Shown here in pieces: positions 9,809-21,100 of a DNA stretch of 64,000 nt. Where the stretch lies: assembly GCA_963555705.1 (NCBI GenBank), contig OY743170.1:32377362-32441361 (forward strand). Direction: 5' to 3'. This DNA is from Ligustrum vulgare. Taxonomy: Eukaryota; Streptophyta; Magnoliopsida; Lamiales; Oleaceae. The notes beneath the pieces were generated by a model that worked only from the letters and a program-made list of their open reading frames with translations, searched no databases and was not told where the DNA came from. Position 1 is the stretch's first letter. Every line of letters begins with the position of its first letter. Both the position numbers and the translations under genes were made by a program.

Positions 9809-12800
9809 TCCCCTCCCTCTTCGAAAGGATTTGACCTCGAATCTGTACCTGCATCAAACGGAGATAGATCAAAAACATTAAATGAAGCCGAAACATTATA
9901 CTCACCAGGAAGATCTAATTTATAGGCATTGTTTTTGATCCTTTCAATCACTTGGAATGGACCATCTCCTCGCGGTTGTAACTTTGACTTGCGTTGTTCT
10001 GGAAACCGCTCCTTTCTCAAATGTACCCAAACCCAATCACCGGGTTCAAATATGACGCCCTTTCTTCCTTTGTTAGCCTGCGAAGCATAATGCTCATTTT
10101 TCTATTCATTCGCCAACCTCACCTTGTCGTGGAGTGCTTTAACCATCTCAGCCTTTTTCTTTTCATCTAAACTACTACGTTCATTCACAGGTAAAGGAAT
10201 TAAATCCAATGGTGTTAGCGGATTAAAACCATAAATAATTTCAAATGGTGAATAAGAAGTAGTAGAATGTATAGCCCTATTATATGCAAATTCAATAAAT
10301 GGTAAACACTCTTCCCAATTTTTCAGATTTTTATTGATTATCGTGCGCAATAATTGAATCATTGTCCTATTTACTACCTCGATTTGTCCATCGGTCTTTG
10401 GGTGACAAGTTGTAGAGAAGAGTAGTTTTGTACCTAATTTGTTCCACAAGACCCTCCAAAAATGACTAAGGAACTTAACATCCCTATCCGAGACAATACT
10501 TTTAGGAACCCCATGTAAGCGTACGACTTCTCGAAAGAAAATTTCAGCTATGTTAGTAGCATCATCAGTTTTGTGGCATGGTATGAAATGTGCCATTTTA
10601 CTAAAGCGATCTACTACCACAAAAATTGAATCTCTTCCCTTCTTAGTCCTAGGTAATCCCAAAACAAAATCCATAGAGATATCGACCCAAGGTTCACTAG
10701 GTACGGGTAAAGGCATATATAATCCATGAGGTTTAATCCTAGATTTTGCCTTCTTGCAAGTAATGCATCTACTACAAACCTGAACCACATCAATTTTCAT
10801 CTTAGGCCAATAGAAATGTTCACTTAGGATTTCGATGGTCTTTTTAATTCCAAAATGACCCATTAGACCTCCACTATGGGCCTCTCTCACAAGTAAATCC
10901 CTCATTGAGCACCTAGGGACACACAATTTATTTTCTCGGAATAAATAATCATCATGTTTAAAGAATTTATCCACAGCCCCTTTTCCACATGAATCATAAA
11001 TACTAGAAAAGTCCGGATCACTAACATACATGTCCTTAATGTATTCAAATCCAAGTAATTTAGAATTTAAAGAATTTAAAAGAACATACCTTCGAGACAA
11101 TGCATCTGCCACCACATTTTCCTTACCTTGTTTGTATCGGATGACATAGGGAAATGTTTCGATGAATTCTACCCACCTTGCATGTCTCTTACTCAGCTTA
11201 GCTTGACCCCTCAAATGCTTCAAGGATTCATGATCAGTGTGTATCATGAACTCCCGTGGCCACAAGTAATGTTGCCATGTCTCCAAAGCGCGCACAAGTG
11301 AGTATAACTCCTTGTCATATGTGGGGTAATTAAGTGCAGCCCCTTTTAGTTTTTCACTAAAATAGGCAATTTTCCTTTGATCCTGCATTAAAACAGCTCC
11401 AATGCCTAGTCCTGAGGCATCACATTCAATCTCAAAAGCCTTGTCAAAGTTAGGAAGTGATAAAACCGGTGCTTCACACAACATATTTTTGATTGTTTCA
11501 AATGCATGTTCCTGTTCTACCCCCCATTTAAAACCTACACTTTTTTTTGACAATTTCTGTGAGTGGTACGGCAATCGTGCTAAAAATTTTAACAAAGCGC
11601 CTATAAAAACTAGTCAAGCCATGAAAACTCCTAATCTCAGTTATGCTTTTAGGTGTTGGCCATTCTTTAATAGCTTTTATTTTTTCTTCATCTACTTCTA
11701 TTCCTTTAGCACTAACCACATAGCCAAGAAACACAACTTTTTCCATGCAAAAATCACACTTTTTAAAATTAGCAAAAAGTTGCTCTTGTCTTAAAACCAC
11801 AAGCACACACCTAACATGCTCCACATGCTCATTCAAAGTTTTACTATATATCAAGATATCATCGAAGTAAACTATAACAAATTTACCTATAAATGCACGT
11901 AAAACATGATTCATTAAACGCATAAATGTGCTAGGTGCATTAGTAAGCCCAAAAGGCATTACTAACCATTCATACAGGCCATACTTAGTTTGAAAAGCAG
12001 TTTTCCACTCATCTCCTTCTTTCATTCGAATTTGATGATAACCACTCTTAAGATCAATTTTACTAAATATGCTAGAGCCATACAATTCATCCAACATATC
12101 ATCTAACCTAGGAATAGGATGACGATACTTTACCGTTATGTTGTTGATGGCCCTACAATCGACACACATTCTCCAAGTCTCGTCCTTTTTGGGCACAAGT
12201 AACACGGGGACGGCACATGGACTCATACTTTCCCTTATATACCCTTTGTTCATCAAGTCCTCCACTTGCCTTTGGAGCTCCTTCGTCTCCTCGGGGTTAC
12301 TTCGATAAGCGGGGCGGTTCGGAATGACTGCTCCAGGTACAAAATCAATTTGATGTTCAATACCTCGAATGGGTGGTAACCCACTAGGTATGTCATCGGG
12401 AAATATATCGTCAAATTCCTGCAAGAGAGAAATAGCCAAACTAGGGAGGGATTTGTTAGTTTCATCAAATGCAATGAATGATTCCTTGTATAGCAGAAGG
12501 ACCATTGGCCGTTCTTCCATGAATGCTTTCTTGATTTCACTCCTTTTTGAGTAGAAACTCATTTTTCTTTCTTTTCTGGCACTCTTCGCTCCCTCTCCTT
12601 TTTCTGAGGCATGTACCCCAACACTCTTTTTTTCTCTCGCCTCTCCTTTTTCTGGAGTCGTGACTCCAACTCTCTTTTCCTCTCCTTTTTCTGAGGTCGT
12701 GGCCTCAACTCTCTTTCTCTCATTTTCCTTCACTCTTTTTTCTTCATCATTTTTCAGTTTTATTTGATCTTCATACACTTGTGATGGTGTCAATGGTGCA

Positions 12801-13046
12801 AGTGTAATGGTTTTTCCCCCTTTGGTAAAGCTATACCTATTTTTATACCCATCATGCGTGACCTTCCTATCATATTGCCAAGGCCTACCCAAAAAAATGT
12901 GCCCTGCATGCATAGGTGCCACATCGCACATAACTTCATCCACATAGCTACCAATAGAAAAATTCACCAACACCCTCCTATTCACCTTAATTTCTCCACT
13001 ATCATTTAACCATTGAAGCCTATAAGGTTTAGGATGTTTTAACAAA
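9511..13046 (-). pseudogene. pol: CRM-like protease, RT, RNase H and integrase polyprotein, copy A
   Basis: In order from the right: a protease remnant (GHIFLGRPWQYDRK), a charged repeat linker with ATTSEKGEEKRVG units, RT with [16 protein letters not shown] and the catalytic YFDDILIYS, RNase H ([16 protein letters not shown]), integrase zinc finger ([14 protein letters not shown], then C-x2-C), integrase core ([19 protein letters not shown]) and a C-terminal tail. There are two defects. One extra T in the T-run near 11541 (eight, against seven in copy B) shifts the frame, and a TAG lies at about 10102 where copy B has a sense codon. The last roughly 99 codons lie inside the 3' LTR. Close kin to copy B at 51021-54895. 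Confidence 0.9.
9809..9822 (-). other. Polypurine tract of CRM-like copy A
   Basis: Minus strand GAAGAGGGAGGGGA lies directly against the LTR start, as needed for plus-strand priming. It is also inside the pol coding frame (Glu-Glu-Gly-Gly codons). Confidence 0.85.
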
Positions 13047-13223
13047 GGTCCCAACATGGAACTTGCTTCTTTCGATGACACGAACATTGTTTTGGCCATT
13101 GTTTCTTGAACTAACTTGTCCATTGCTTCCTTGGCCCTCTTTGTCTGCAATCGAGTCATCGGCCCTCCTCGGATCTTCAACGGATCTTTGTACGGGCTTG
13201 TATCCGTGGTCTGGATCACATCA
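13047..13223 (-). repeat. 5' LTR remnant of CRM-like copy A
   Basis: These 177 bp align base for base in length with 9632-9808 of the 3' LTR, with about three differences. The join to internal sequence falls at a GGT shared by both partners (9632-9634 and, in copy B, 54554-54556), suggesting a microhomology deletion that removed gag, the primer site and the rest of the LTR. Confidence 0.88.
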
Positions 13224-14010
13224 CTAAGTCAATAGTAAACTCAATGTCCCTATCTGGTGGTAGCCCTGGAAGATCTTCTGGAAATACATCTGAAAATTCT
13301 CTCACAACAGATATGTCTTTAAGTCTCAACTTAGTGATTTGAGTATCAATCACATGGGCTAAATATGCATGACACCCCTTTTTAATAAATCTTCTAGCAT
13401 CAAGTGCAGTTATTACACAAGAAGGAAAAATCCTTCGCCCACCATAAAGATAAATTTCAAGTTCTCCTGGCTTTCTGAACACGACTTCTTTACGAAAATA
13501 GTCAACTGAAGCATGATTTGCAGCTAGGAAATCCATGCCCAAAATAACATCAAAATCATTAATGTCAAGTGAAATTAGATTAGCTTTCAACTCCTGATCA
13601 TTCATTCTAATCAAAGAGTCTCTGTATACGTTGTTAGCTCAAAGTGAATCTCCTACTGGGGTCCCCACAACTAGATCACTGGTTCCAATGCACAATCCAC
13701 ATGAATAGAAAGACCATATGAAATAAATGAATGGGTAGCACTTGAATGAAAGAGCGAACAAGCATTTTTACCAAAAATAGATAACATACCCACGACTACA
13801 TCTGGTGACTCCTCGGCATCATGCTGAGTCATCGCAAAAACTCTCCCTGAGACTTGGGACGTCCTACCCGGATCTTCGGTTGAGTACCACCACTACTGGA
13901 AAAATTCATATGTGCTTCACTAGATGCACCCACCTTTCTTGTTAAAGGACCCTGATTCTGATTCTGTCTACTACCACTAACATTTGGCTGATGTGCAACA
14001 CTTTCCTAAG
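13224..14010 (-). pseudogene. Tekay-type protease and protease-RT linker
   Basis: The stretch 13614-13229 encodes the conserved block after the protease (DVILGMDFLAANHASVDYF, then DVFPEDLPGLPPDRDIEF) that leads into RT. Upstream, about 13850-13620, the protease core is visible in pieces, including a serine/histidine block where an active-site Asp would be expected. The frame stops at the CRM-like insertion and resumes at 8922. This arrangement is diagnostic for Tekay/Del polyproteins. Several stops are present upstream of 13614. Confidence 0.8.
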
Positions 14011-14877
14011 ATTGATTTGGACTGTCCCTCTTCATATGCCCGACCTGGCCGCATTGGTAACACACACCAGCTCCTCTGAGGCACTCTCCAGGATGGAATC
14101 TTCCACACAACTGACATTGTGGAAATCTAGTATGACTGGAACTCCCACTTGGTGTAGAAATAACTGGTCTTTGGAAGAACTCTGAGTATGAGGGCGATGG
14201 CGCATTGGCCGCTGAACTGAACTCTAAGTCCTAACTGAACCTAGATCCCTGACTACCTTTAGTTTTTCTCTTGAAGCTAGCTTCATTGGCCACACGAGGC
14301 CAAAATCCATGTCTATTTTTCTGAGATGATGTGCCTCTAGAAGTCCCTGTCCCAAGCTATCCGTTTGTCTCTGACTGGAGTCTGATCCCTGTGACCCCCT
14401 GATTCTGAAATATATTGCTCAACCCTCAAAGCAGCTTCCACTAGTTTGCCAAAGTCCCTATGATCAAAAGATGTCACTACTGTTTTAATCTCTCTCCTCA
14501 AACCACCCTCAAATCTTCTACACATGTCGTCTTCATTAGCTATCGAAACTGTTTTAATCTCTCTCCTCAAACCACCCTCAAAGTTCGTGGATAGCTCCAC
14601 GAGATTTTTCTGATAGTTAGCAACCGTCATGGACCACTGTACTAAACACAAAAATTCTTCTTGTTTGGCATTCTTGTAAGCTTGAGGGTAGTAGGATTTA
14701 TTGAAAGCACTGTTGAAGTCTTCCCATGTAATAACACTCGGATCTATATATCTGCTCTGAATTGTCAACCTTAAATCATATGCCCCTTCTTCCAACAAGA
14801 AGGTAGCCAAGTGCAATTTCTTTTCGTCAAGACACTCCATGACATTGAAAACTCTTTCCAATTTGGTCATCCAATTA
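14011..14877 (-). pseudogene. gag: Tekay-type Gag, C-terminal half with zinc knuckle
   Basis: This is capsid sequence from WMTKLERVFNVMEC onward, with the conserved ITWEDFNSAFNKSYYP block, then a zinc knuckle (two clusters, with CYQCGQVGHMKRD near 14070-14030). It joins the N-terminal half at 18165 once the hAT element and one copy of TCTGCATC are discounted. An in-frame 69-bp duplication (about 14479 and 14548) repeats FEGGLRREIKTV. Multiple stops follow 14337. Confidence 0.85.
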
Positions 14878-15041
14878 TCTGCATCCTATGAAGCATGGAC
14901 ACGAGTGTCTGACACGACACGTGTCGGACACGCCGACACGTGATTTTCGAAAAAATTTGGGACACGACACATTAATTTTTTAAAATTTTTAATTTTTTTT
15001 ATAGAATTTTTTTTTTGTACATGTTGTATAGAAAATTAATA

Positions 15042-15044
<3 letters not shown>

Positions 15045-15089
<45 letters not shown>
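15045..15089. repeat. (AT)n microsatellite
   Basis: About 22 uninterrupted AT units between the transposase stop and the left end of hAT-1. Confidence 0.95.
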
Positions 15090-15093
<4 letters not shown>

Positions 15094-15175
15094 TATCAAA
15101 CTTAACATTTCATACATATTTTCTCATAATTTGAGTTCAACCAAAAGGCAAAAACAAAAGATGACATAAATATTA

Positions 15176-17387
15176 TTATTCATCTCTAGTTAAATCTTCA
15201 ACATCTTCATTTTCATCATCGGAAATTATCATAGCCTCCAACTCCAGATCATCAAGAGACAAAGTAGCAACTTCAAGTGTACCAACATCTTCAAAAGAGT
15301 CAAATGCATAACCACCGAGATCCCACATCTTAGACTTTCCTTGTAAATATTGTGGGCTCCTCCTTGACAAGAGACGAAGATTGCTATGAACAAATACTTT
15401 CGGCACGTTTTGGAGTTAACTTATTCCTTTTAATAGAGTGCACAAAGGAATAAATACTCCAATTTTGTTCACAACACGATGAAGAAGATGGTTGTGCTAA
15501 TATTTTCAATGCAAATGGTTGAAGGTTAGGTGCACTAGAGCCATGAATGACCCACCAAGTCTTTTGATCCAAGTGGTAACGATCATGAATGGAATCAACA
15601 TCACCAAAATCTTCTTCCATTGTTGAGAATTTTGAATACTCCAAATTCACTTTAGTTCGCTCCTCATTTGATAGCATGTATCTTTTGTAATACTTTAACC
15701 TTTCTCGAGAAACCTCGACATCTCGATGCGGAGGTTTGCGATTGGAATCTTCATTAAGCCACTCGTCACTATAGTACCTAATGAAAGGAAAAACAAATTA
15801 TAGTTAGTAACTAATTATGAATAATAGAGATTTGAACAATGAACAATTTAAATAAATAATAAATATATAAATTAGAAAAATTACCTTGGATTCAATGAGT
15901 GAGCCAAGAAATGAAGAGGTGTGTTATTCTTGTTCCAACGATCAACAAGTATTTTGTGAATGACATCGAAAAATGATGAAACAACATCGTGATGCTTTCC
16001 TTCATGCCTATAAATGATTGCTTTGACTTTCTCTATCATTGTATCCCACATATCATAAACCAAGTGAAGACAAGGTTTATCCGTATCACAAAATCGAAAC
16101 ATGTCATATATAGGACTAGTGAAAGAAATAACATAGTCTGTAGAGTCCCACAAAATATCATCAAGTAATTCCATCTTCAAAAAACTTGCCTTTTGCACAT
16201 CATCTTCTCGATAAGTTGACCATTTCTCATCAATCACCATGTTTTGAAGCCCACGTTTGATAAGCTTAAACCTTTTCATCATGACTATAATAGAAGCAAA
16301 TCGTGTTTCCGCTACTGCTAACAACTTCAACGTCACAAATTCATTAAACATTGCTCTTCTCATAGAATGGTTTGTGATAAAATGTTTAATGGTCATTATA
16401 TCTTCATGAAGACAAGTTATCCAATTACATTACTCATATGTAATCAAATTATCCTCAACATTCTTTGCCGCATAAATATTTTTGAATGCAGGATTAAGTG
16501 TGTGTACAACACACGGTGTCCAAAAAATATGAGGATATTGCACTTCAATTATTTTCCCTGCACCCTTACAATTAGCCGCGTTATCGGTAATAACTTGAAC
16601 AACCTTTTCGGGGCCAACTTCTTCTATAACTTCCTTCATCAAGTTAGCAATAAAATATTTTTCTTTGACCTCACCCGAGCAATCAACCTCCCGCAAAAAC
16701 ATTGCTCCACTTTCGGTTATGGCCATAAAATTAATTAGTGGCCTTCTTTGTAGATCACTCCAACCATCACTAACAATAGTTACTCCTTTTGCCCCATGTG
16801 CTTTTAATTGGTTGTAGTAATCGTTCCACATTTATTTTCTCTTTTTGAAGTAGGGTAGTTCTCAACTTATTATAATCAGGAGGCTTATATCCTGACAATG
16901 GACTATTCGCAGCTAGGGTATAAGAAGACATGTAATAAGAATTCCTTGCAAGGTGAAAGGGTAAACTACTTGAATAAAACATTCTAGCAATTTTTGAATC
17001 CAATTGATCACATGATGTGATGTTAAAGGCATTTTGAATTGAACTACCCTTTCTTTTCCTTTCCTCTAATGTTTACTTACCAACCGAACTCATGTTTTCC
17101 ATTGGCAATGGGACCCATTTCGGCTCTTTACTCCTCATTTTCACTTCTTCTTCCAATTTTTGCATTTCATTTATGTCTCTTTGAGTTACTTTTGGACAAG
17201 CTCCAATACCACTACCCGGAAATTTCATCAAATGTGCTCTAACCCTAGTATATGAACTTTTTTTGGTTTTATTACAAAAGTTGCATTGCCAAGAAATATT
17301 TCCACCTCCTTCATTTAGTTTATCAAATTTTGTAACATATTTCCAAATAGGCTTGGTTAAATCTTCATTCATGTTACTAGTACTCAT
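15176..17387 (-). pseudogene. hAT transposase (BED, DUF659 and hAT C-terminal domains)
   Basis: The start chosen is the ATG at 17387 (MSTSNMNEDL). In order: a BED zinc finger with WQCNFCNKTKKSS and HLMKFPGSGIGAC; a DUF659 region with VSDGWSDLQRRPLINFMA and VITDNAANCKG, which carry acidic catalytic residues in this family; and the hAT C-terminal dimerisation block (SSAPNLQPFALKIL, then LRLLSRRSPQYL). An intron of 107 bp fits 15884-15778 (GT...AG), joining LNPR to YYSDEW. Defects: a frameshift near 16795, an in-frame TAA near 16430, a stop near 17073 and a frameshift near 15400. It would cut and paste the flanking element. Confidence 0.88.
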
Positions 17388-18164
17388 GACTTCAAACCAA
17401 TAAAATATACCAAATAATAAAGTAATAGACAACGATATTACCCGATATTTTTTAGTAGAAGTATCTTCTTGATCTTGCAAATGATTCTTGATATTGAGAT
17501 TCCAAAAATAAACAAATGGGTTGAAATTAGTGTGGGAGTTTTTTGGTTTTTTCTTTTTCAACAGCGGCAACAGACAGGAACGAGTGCAGAGTGCCTTTTA
17601 CTTTGTTTTGCCTTTTATTTATGTTTTGTCTTTGTACTTTCAGAATTCAAATTAAGGAACCGACATTGGTGGAGAAGTCTTTACAATTTAATTATTATTT
17701 TATTGTATTGGAAAGAAATCGACATTTACAATTACATATGTACATTTCACAAAAAAAAACGAATAAAAAAAGAAAAGAAAAGAAAAAGGAACGTCTTGGC
17801 GTCTTGCTTTCTTCTTCCCTGCACTGCGCAAGTCTGCAACTCGATCCGGCGTTCATTTCTGTTTCTTCAACAGATAATGGAGGTTCAATATTCTCACGTT
17901 CCAGCTTCGATTCTACCTGCAAACAGAAGATTAGGGCAAAATCCTCTCGATACACAATAACACAGGTATGAAGCGTATCCCCTTCTCCCTCTATTTTTTT
18001 CTTTTCTTTTTTGGTTGCAGGCCTGGACGTGTCCAACACGTAGAATAAGTGCTCCATTTTCCAACAAGAAAAATGGAGTGTCGGACTCATGTCGCCGGCG
18101 TGTCAGGTCGTATCCGTGTCGGACACAGACTCGTCGGCGACAAGAACGTGTCCGTGCTTCCCAG

Positions 18165-18454
18165 TCTGCATCTGCGGGGTTACCCTTACCATTGAAAACT
18201 TTTGCTCCCAATTTTGTTACCCACTCAATACTGTATTTATCTGTGTCTTGCCGCCTTTGCAATAAGGTATCAAGAGTAGCAACAAATCTCTCAGTATAAG
18301 GATCATTCTCAACCTTATTTCTAGGTCCTGGATTCTGAGTAGTCCGAATTGACACCTCAACTCTACTAGTTTCTCTATCATCTACTCTATCAGGAGCATT
18401 ACGAGTCTGAGGCAATCTACTTGGAAGTCTGCGTTTCTTTCCACCACGAGCCAT
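18165..18454 (-). pseudogene. gag: Tekay-type Gag, N-terminal part
   Basis: Starts at the ATG at 18454 (MARGGKKRRLPSRLP, a basic N-terminus) and runs into the capsid lead-in KVFNGKGNPADAD, where the hAT-1 insertion breaks it. The continuation is at 14877. The primer-binding site lies 76 bp upstream, as expected for gag in this family. Confidence 0.85.
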
Positions 18455-18529
18455 GACCTATATGAAGTATAACATGGTTTTCAACAAGTTTATGGTGTAT
18501 GCAATGCAAGCCTATAAACCCATGACCAT

Positions 18530-18541
18530 GCTCTGATACCA
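18530..18541 (-). other. Primer-binding site, tRNA-iMet type (Tekay host)
   Basis: Minus strand TGGTATCAGAGC matches the initiator-tRNA-Met primer site. It lies 2 bp from the LTR end at 18544. Confidence 0.92.
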
Positions 18542-18543
18542 AT

Positions 18544-21100
18544 TGTCATGACCCGTCCTGAATCACCCTAGTGGACCCGAGACGTGACGTGACGTGTGTC
18601 GATGATGGATGCCAGTAGACACAAGATCCACCACCAAGGCAATTTGACCTGTTTCTGACCACAAGAATTTCTAAAAAAAATTGACAGAGTTTTCCTTATA
18701 ACTTTGACTAATCCAACTTGAAAAGCAACAAACTCCCAAACAAAGCATATATATATATAATATCAATTGGGACCCACTTGTCCCAAAAGATGCATGAAAA
18801 AAATGCAACATGATTAGTATCATTTTCAAAAACGACCCGAATGTGTATGAGCCCAACAAAAAGGGACGACATGTCACATGCGATGCAAAAATACATATAC
18901 AAAATATTCAACATGTGACCTGTGAATAACGAGGACTTATTTAATAAATAGAATCATACAGACTACTAGGTCACGTGTCTCGGGTTCTGTTCACTGCGGT
19001 ATCTTTCAAAAGGCTGCTCAAAACACAATGTGTCCTAAATATAAAAATTATAAGATATATGAGTTTACAAACTCAGTGAGTGGAGAGTTCGAAAATAAGT
19101 ATACTTTTCTCATTTATACATATTCCTGAAAATCTTATTTACTCGGTTATAACTTTATAGAAATTTAAATTCTGATATTTACCTTTATTATTGAACATAC
19201 TGGAATCATAAAATCATTCATTCTCAATTCTAAATGATATAAGTCGAGCATAAGAATAATAAGTAATCTGATATCAACAAAAATCATAACTATCATTTCA
19301 CCATACTATAAGCTGAATTCTTAATTCGGTAAACTGGATAAACCGGATTATGTTATCTGAAATTTAATAAACTGAAGTCTTTTATCTGAAGTCTGAATAA
19401 CTGAAGTAATATTGAAAGTCACACCAAAATGTACCCAATGAACAACCTCATTCATGTACAGAGTAATCTCATGTACAAGACAAAGCCATTCAAATCTGAT
19501 AATTGATAAACTGAGTCTGATGATCTGATAATCTGGTCATATGCACGCAGAGCTACCCTAAAGGCTAAGCACCCGGGTACATGGCCCAAAGCCTATATGT
19601 GTACAGGGTGGGTCCCAAAGACCTCTGATAATCTGGTCATACACTGTAGAAATGAATTCACACTAGTAGTGCAGAGCGGGTAAAGTTACATATCTGACCA
19701 TACACTATGGAAATGAATTCACAACAGTACAGAGCGAGTAAAATCATCATATCTAGTCAAATACTGCGAAAATGGATTTACATCCGTGCAAAGTGGGTAA
19801 AATCACCATATCTGGTCATACACCGTGGAAATGAATTCACATCAAATCAGAGTGGGTAAAATCACCATATCTGGTCATACACTGTGGAAACGAATTCACA
19901 TCAATGCAGGGCAGGTAAGATCACCTGGGTACTTTCTGCTGGTTTTTAAAATAACTTTACAAAAATTGGAATATCTACTACTGATGTAATATTTGCCAAA
20001 ACTTGATTTAACTGAACTGATAAGTAACTTTACAACTTATATAATTTACTATAAGAACTGCAATAAACAATTATTTATATAAACCTTGGAACTGAAATTA
20101 ATAACTATTTTCAGAAAAATAAAGTTTTCCACTCACAGAGTTAGGAATTATAGCTAGGTTGACTGGTAAGCTTTTCCTATTTCAATGTCACCTCCTGAAA
20201 TATAGATGAAAGTTTGGATTAACTTTAATAATTAAAATTATCTAACAAATGTCCGAAATGAAATAACATCCTACACAATATCCATAAATCTCATATACCT
20301 CCAACAATACATCCAACCAACTCTCTTATGTGAAATATAGTCTTATTATGGCTAATATATTCTCCATTTGACCAATACTTCAAAGGAATGCTTAATGATA
20401 CCAAAACCTCTTTCCAAAGAAACTAGTATTTGAACTTAATTGGGTGGGTAATTTAAACTACAAATAAACTTCACCAACTAAGTATTTAAACATGAATGGG
20501 CTCCAAATAATTTAACCATACTCAAACCTTGGATTTAATCCACTATTTATGCAAACCCTAGAATGTAACCACAATGTCCTCAACCAACTTGAATATTTAG
20601 TTCAATATCTTTAAATCAATTATAAATCCATCCAAAAATCTAACATTTAACTCAATAAGCAAAACAATAAAATTAAAGTCATATCTCAATATAAATGGGT
20701 TTTTGCTTACCTCTTGAAATTGAAGAATACTAGGAGTAGAATATGAAATTTGAGTGAAAATCCTCCTTTTCTTTTTCTTTCTTCTTCTCTGTTTTTTTTT
20801 TTTTTTTTCTTCTTCTTCTTCTTCTTTCCTCTCTGCGTGCTCTCTCATTCGTTGCCTCTGTTTGTATATGTGTCTTGTGTGTTTTGTCCCCCAAAATCGA
20901 AGTTAAAAATATATGTAAATTGCTTGCTTGGTCCTTCCATTATATGTCCAAATAAATCCCTAACTATAAATAATAATAAGTTAAACCCTCAACTTATAGT
21001 AAAATGTAAATGATCCACAAAAATTCTACTAATTTAAATTAGTCCCAACTTGAACAAATTTGGTCAAATAAATATTGATTTGACTAAATAAATATTTGAC
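18544..21100 (-). repeat. 5' LTR of the Tekay-type host (outer edge uncertain)
   Basis: The inner end is fixed at 18544, where the minus strand ends CGGGTCATGACA next to the primer-binding site. No mate LTR is in the window, so the outer edge near 21.1 kb is only an estimate from the change in sequence character. Within it lie a five-unit tandem repeat (19631-19926) and a polypyrimidine/TCT block (about 20760-20830). Long LTRs of 2-4 kb are normal in Tekay/Del. Confidence 0.7.
19631..19926. repeat. Five tandem units of about 59 bp inside the Tekay LTR
   Basis: Each unit begins ATCTGGTCATACACTG or a close variant, continues GAAATGAATTCACA, and ends GTAAAATCACCAT. Lengths are 59-61 bp and the units differ at a few positions each. 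Confidence 0.9.

Larger units (their letters stand above)
8928..13223 (-). mobile_element. CRM-like chromovirus, copy A, internally deleted
   Basis: The insert starts TGATGCAAAC at 8928 and ends GATCACATCA at 13223. It is flanked by the perfect 5-bp duplication CTAAG (8923-8927 and 13224-13228). It has a full 3' LTR (8928-9808), a purine tract, pol, a protease fragment and only 177 bp of the 5' LTR. Gag, the primer-binding site and most of the 5' LTR are missing. LTR ends of the TGATG/CATCA kind and a pol frame that runs into the 3' LTR fit CRM-type elements, but Reina or another chromovirus branch is not excluded. A sister copy lies at 50437-54895. Confidence 0.9.
14886..18164 (-). mobile_element. 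hAT transposon (hAT-1) with 8-bp target duplication
   Basis: Terminal inverted repeats read CTATGAAGCATGGACACG at the left end and CTGGGAAGCACGGACACG inward from the right end (15 of 18 match). The element is flanked by the perfect 8-bp duplication TCTGCATC (14878-14885 and 18165-18172), typical of hAT. Both subterminal regions are rich in GTGTCGGACACG-type motifs, likely transposase-binding sites by analogy with other hAT elements. It interrupts Tekay gag exactly. It encodes a transposase that is now broken, so it depends on others to move. Confidence 0.93.
6974..21100 (-). mobile_element. Tekay/Del-type chromovirus, host of three nested insertions
   Basis: The element reads right to left: 5' LTR (from about 21.1 kb, outer edge not fixed, to 18544), primer-binding site, gag (18454-18165 and 14877 down), protease, RT, RNase H and the start of integrase. 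It is split by a hAT element in gag, a CRM-like element between protease and RT, and the Athila-like element in integrase. Coding sequence joins cleanly across the first two after discounting one duplication copy, which proves this element was there first. Protein blocks such as FRKEVVFRKPGE and PRFTSRFWPS are typical of Tekay/Del. It carries many stops and frameshifts and is old. Confidence 0.85.

Noticed and set aside
13216..13219. Translation start of the long frame beginning at 13219 in copy A
   Set aside because: The first codon is GTG within LTR sequence created by a deletion join; it is not a credible eukaryotic start.
19631..19926. CRISPR array or satellite block
   Set aside because: Only five diverged units with no unique spacers, wholly inside an LTR.
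20597..20848. Open frame rich in Glu/Lys/Arg
   Set aside because: It is the complement of a TCT/poly-T simple repeat in the Tekay LTR.
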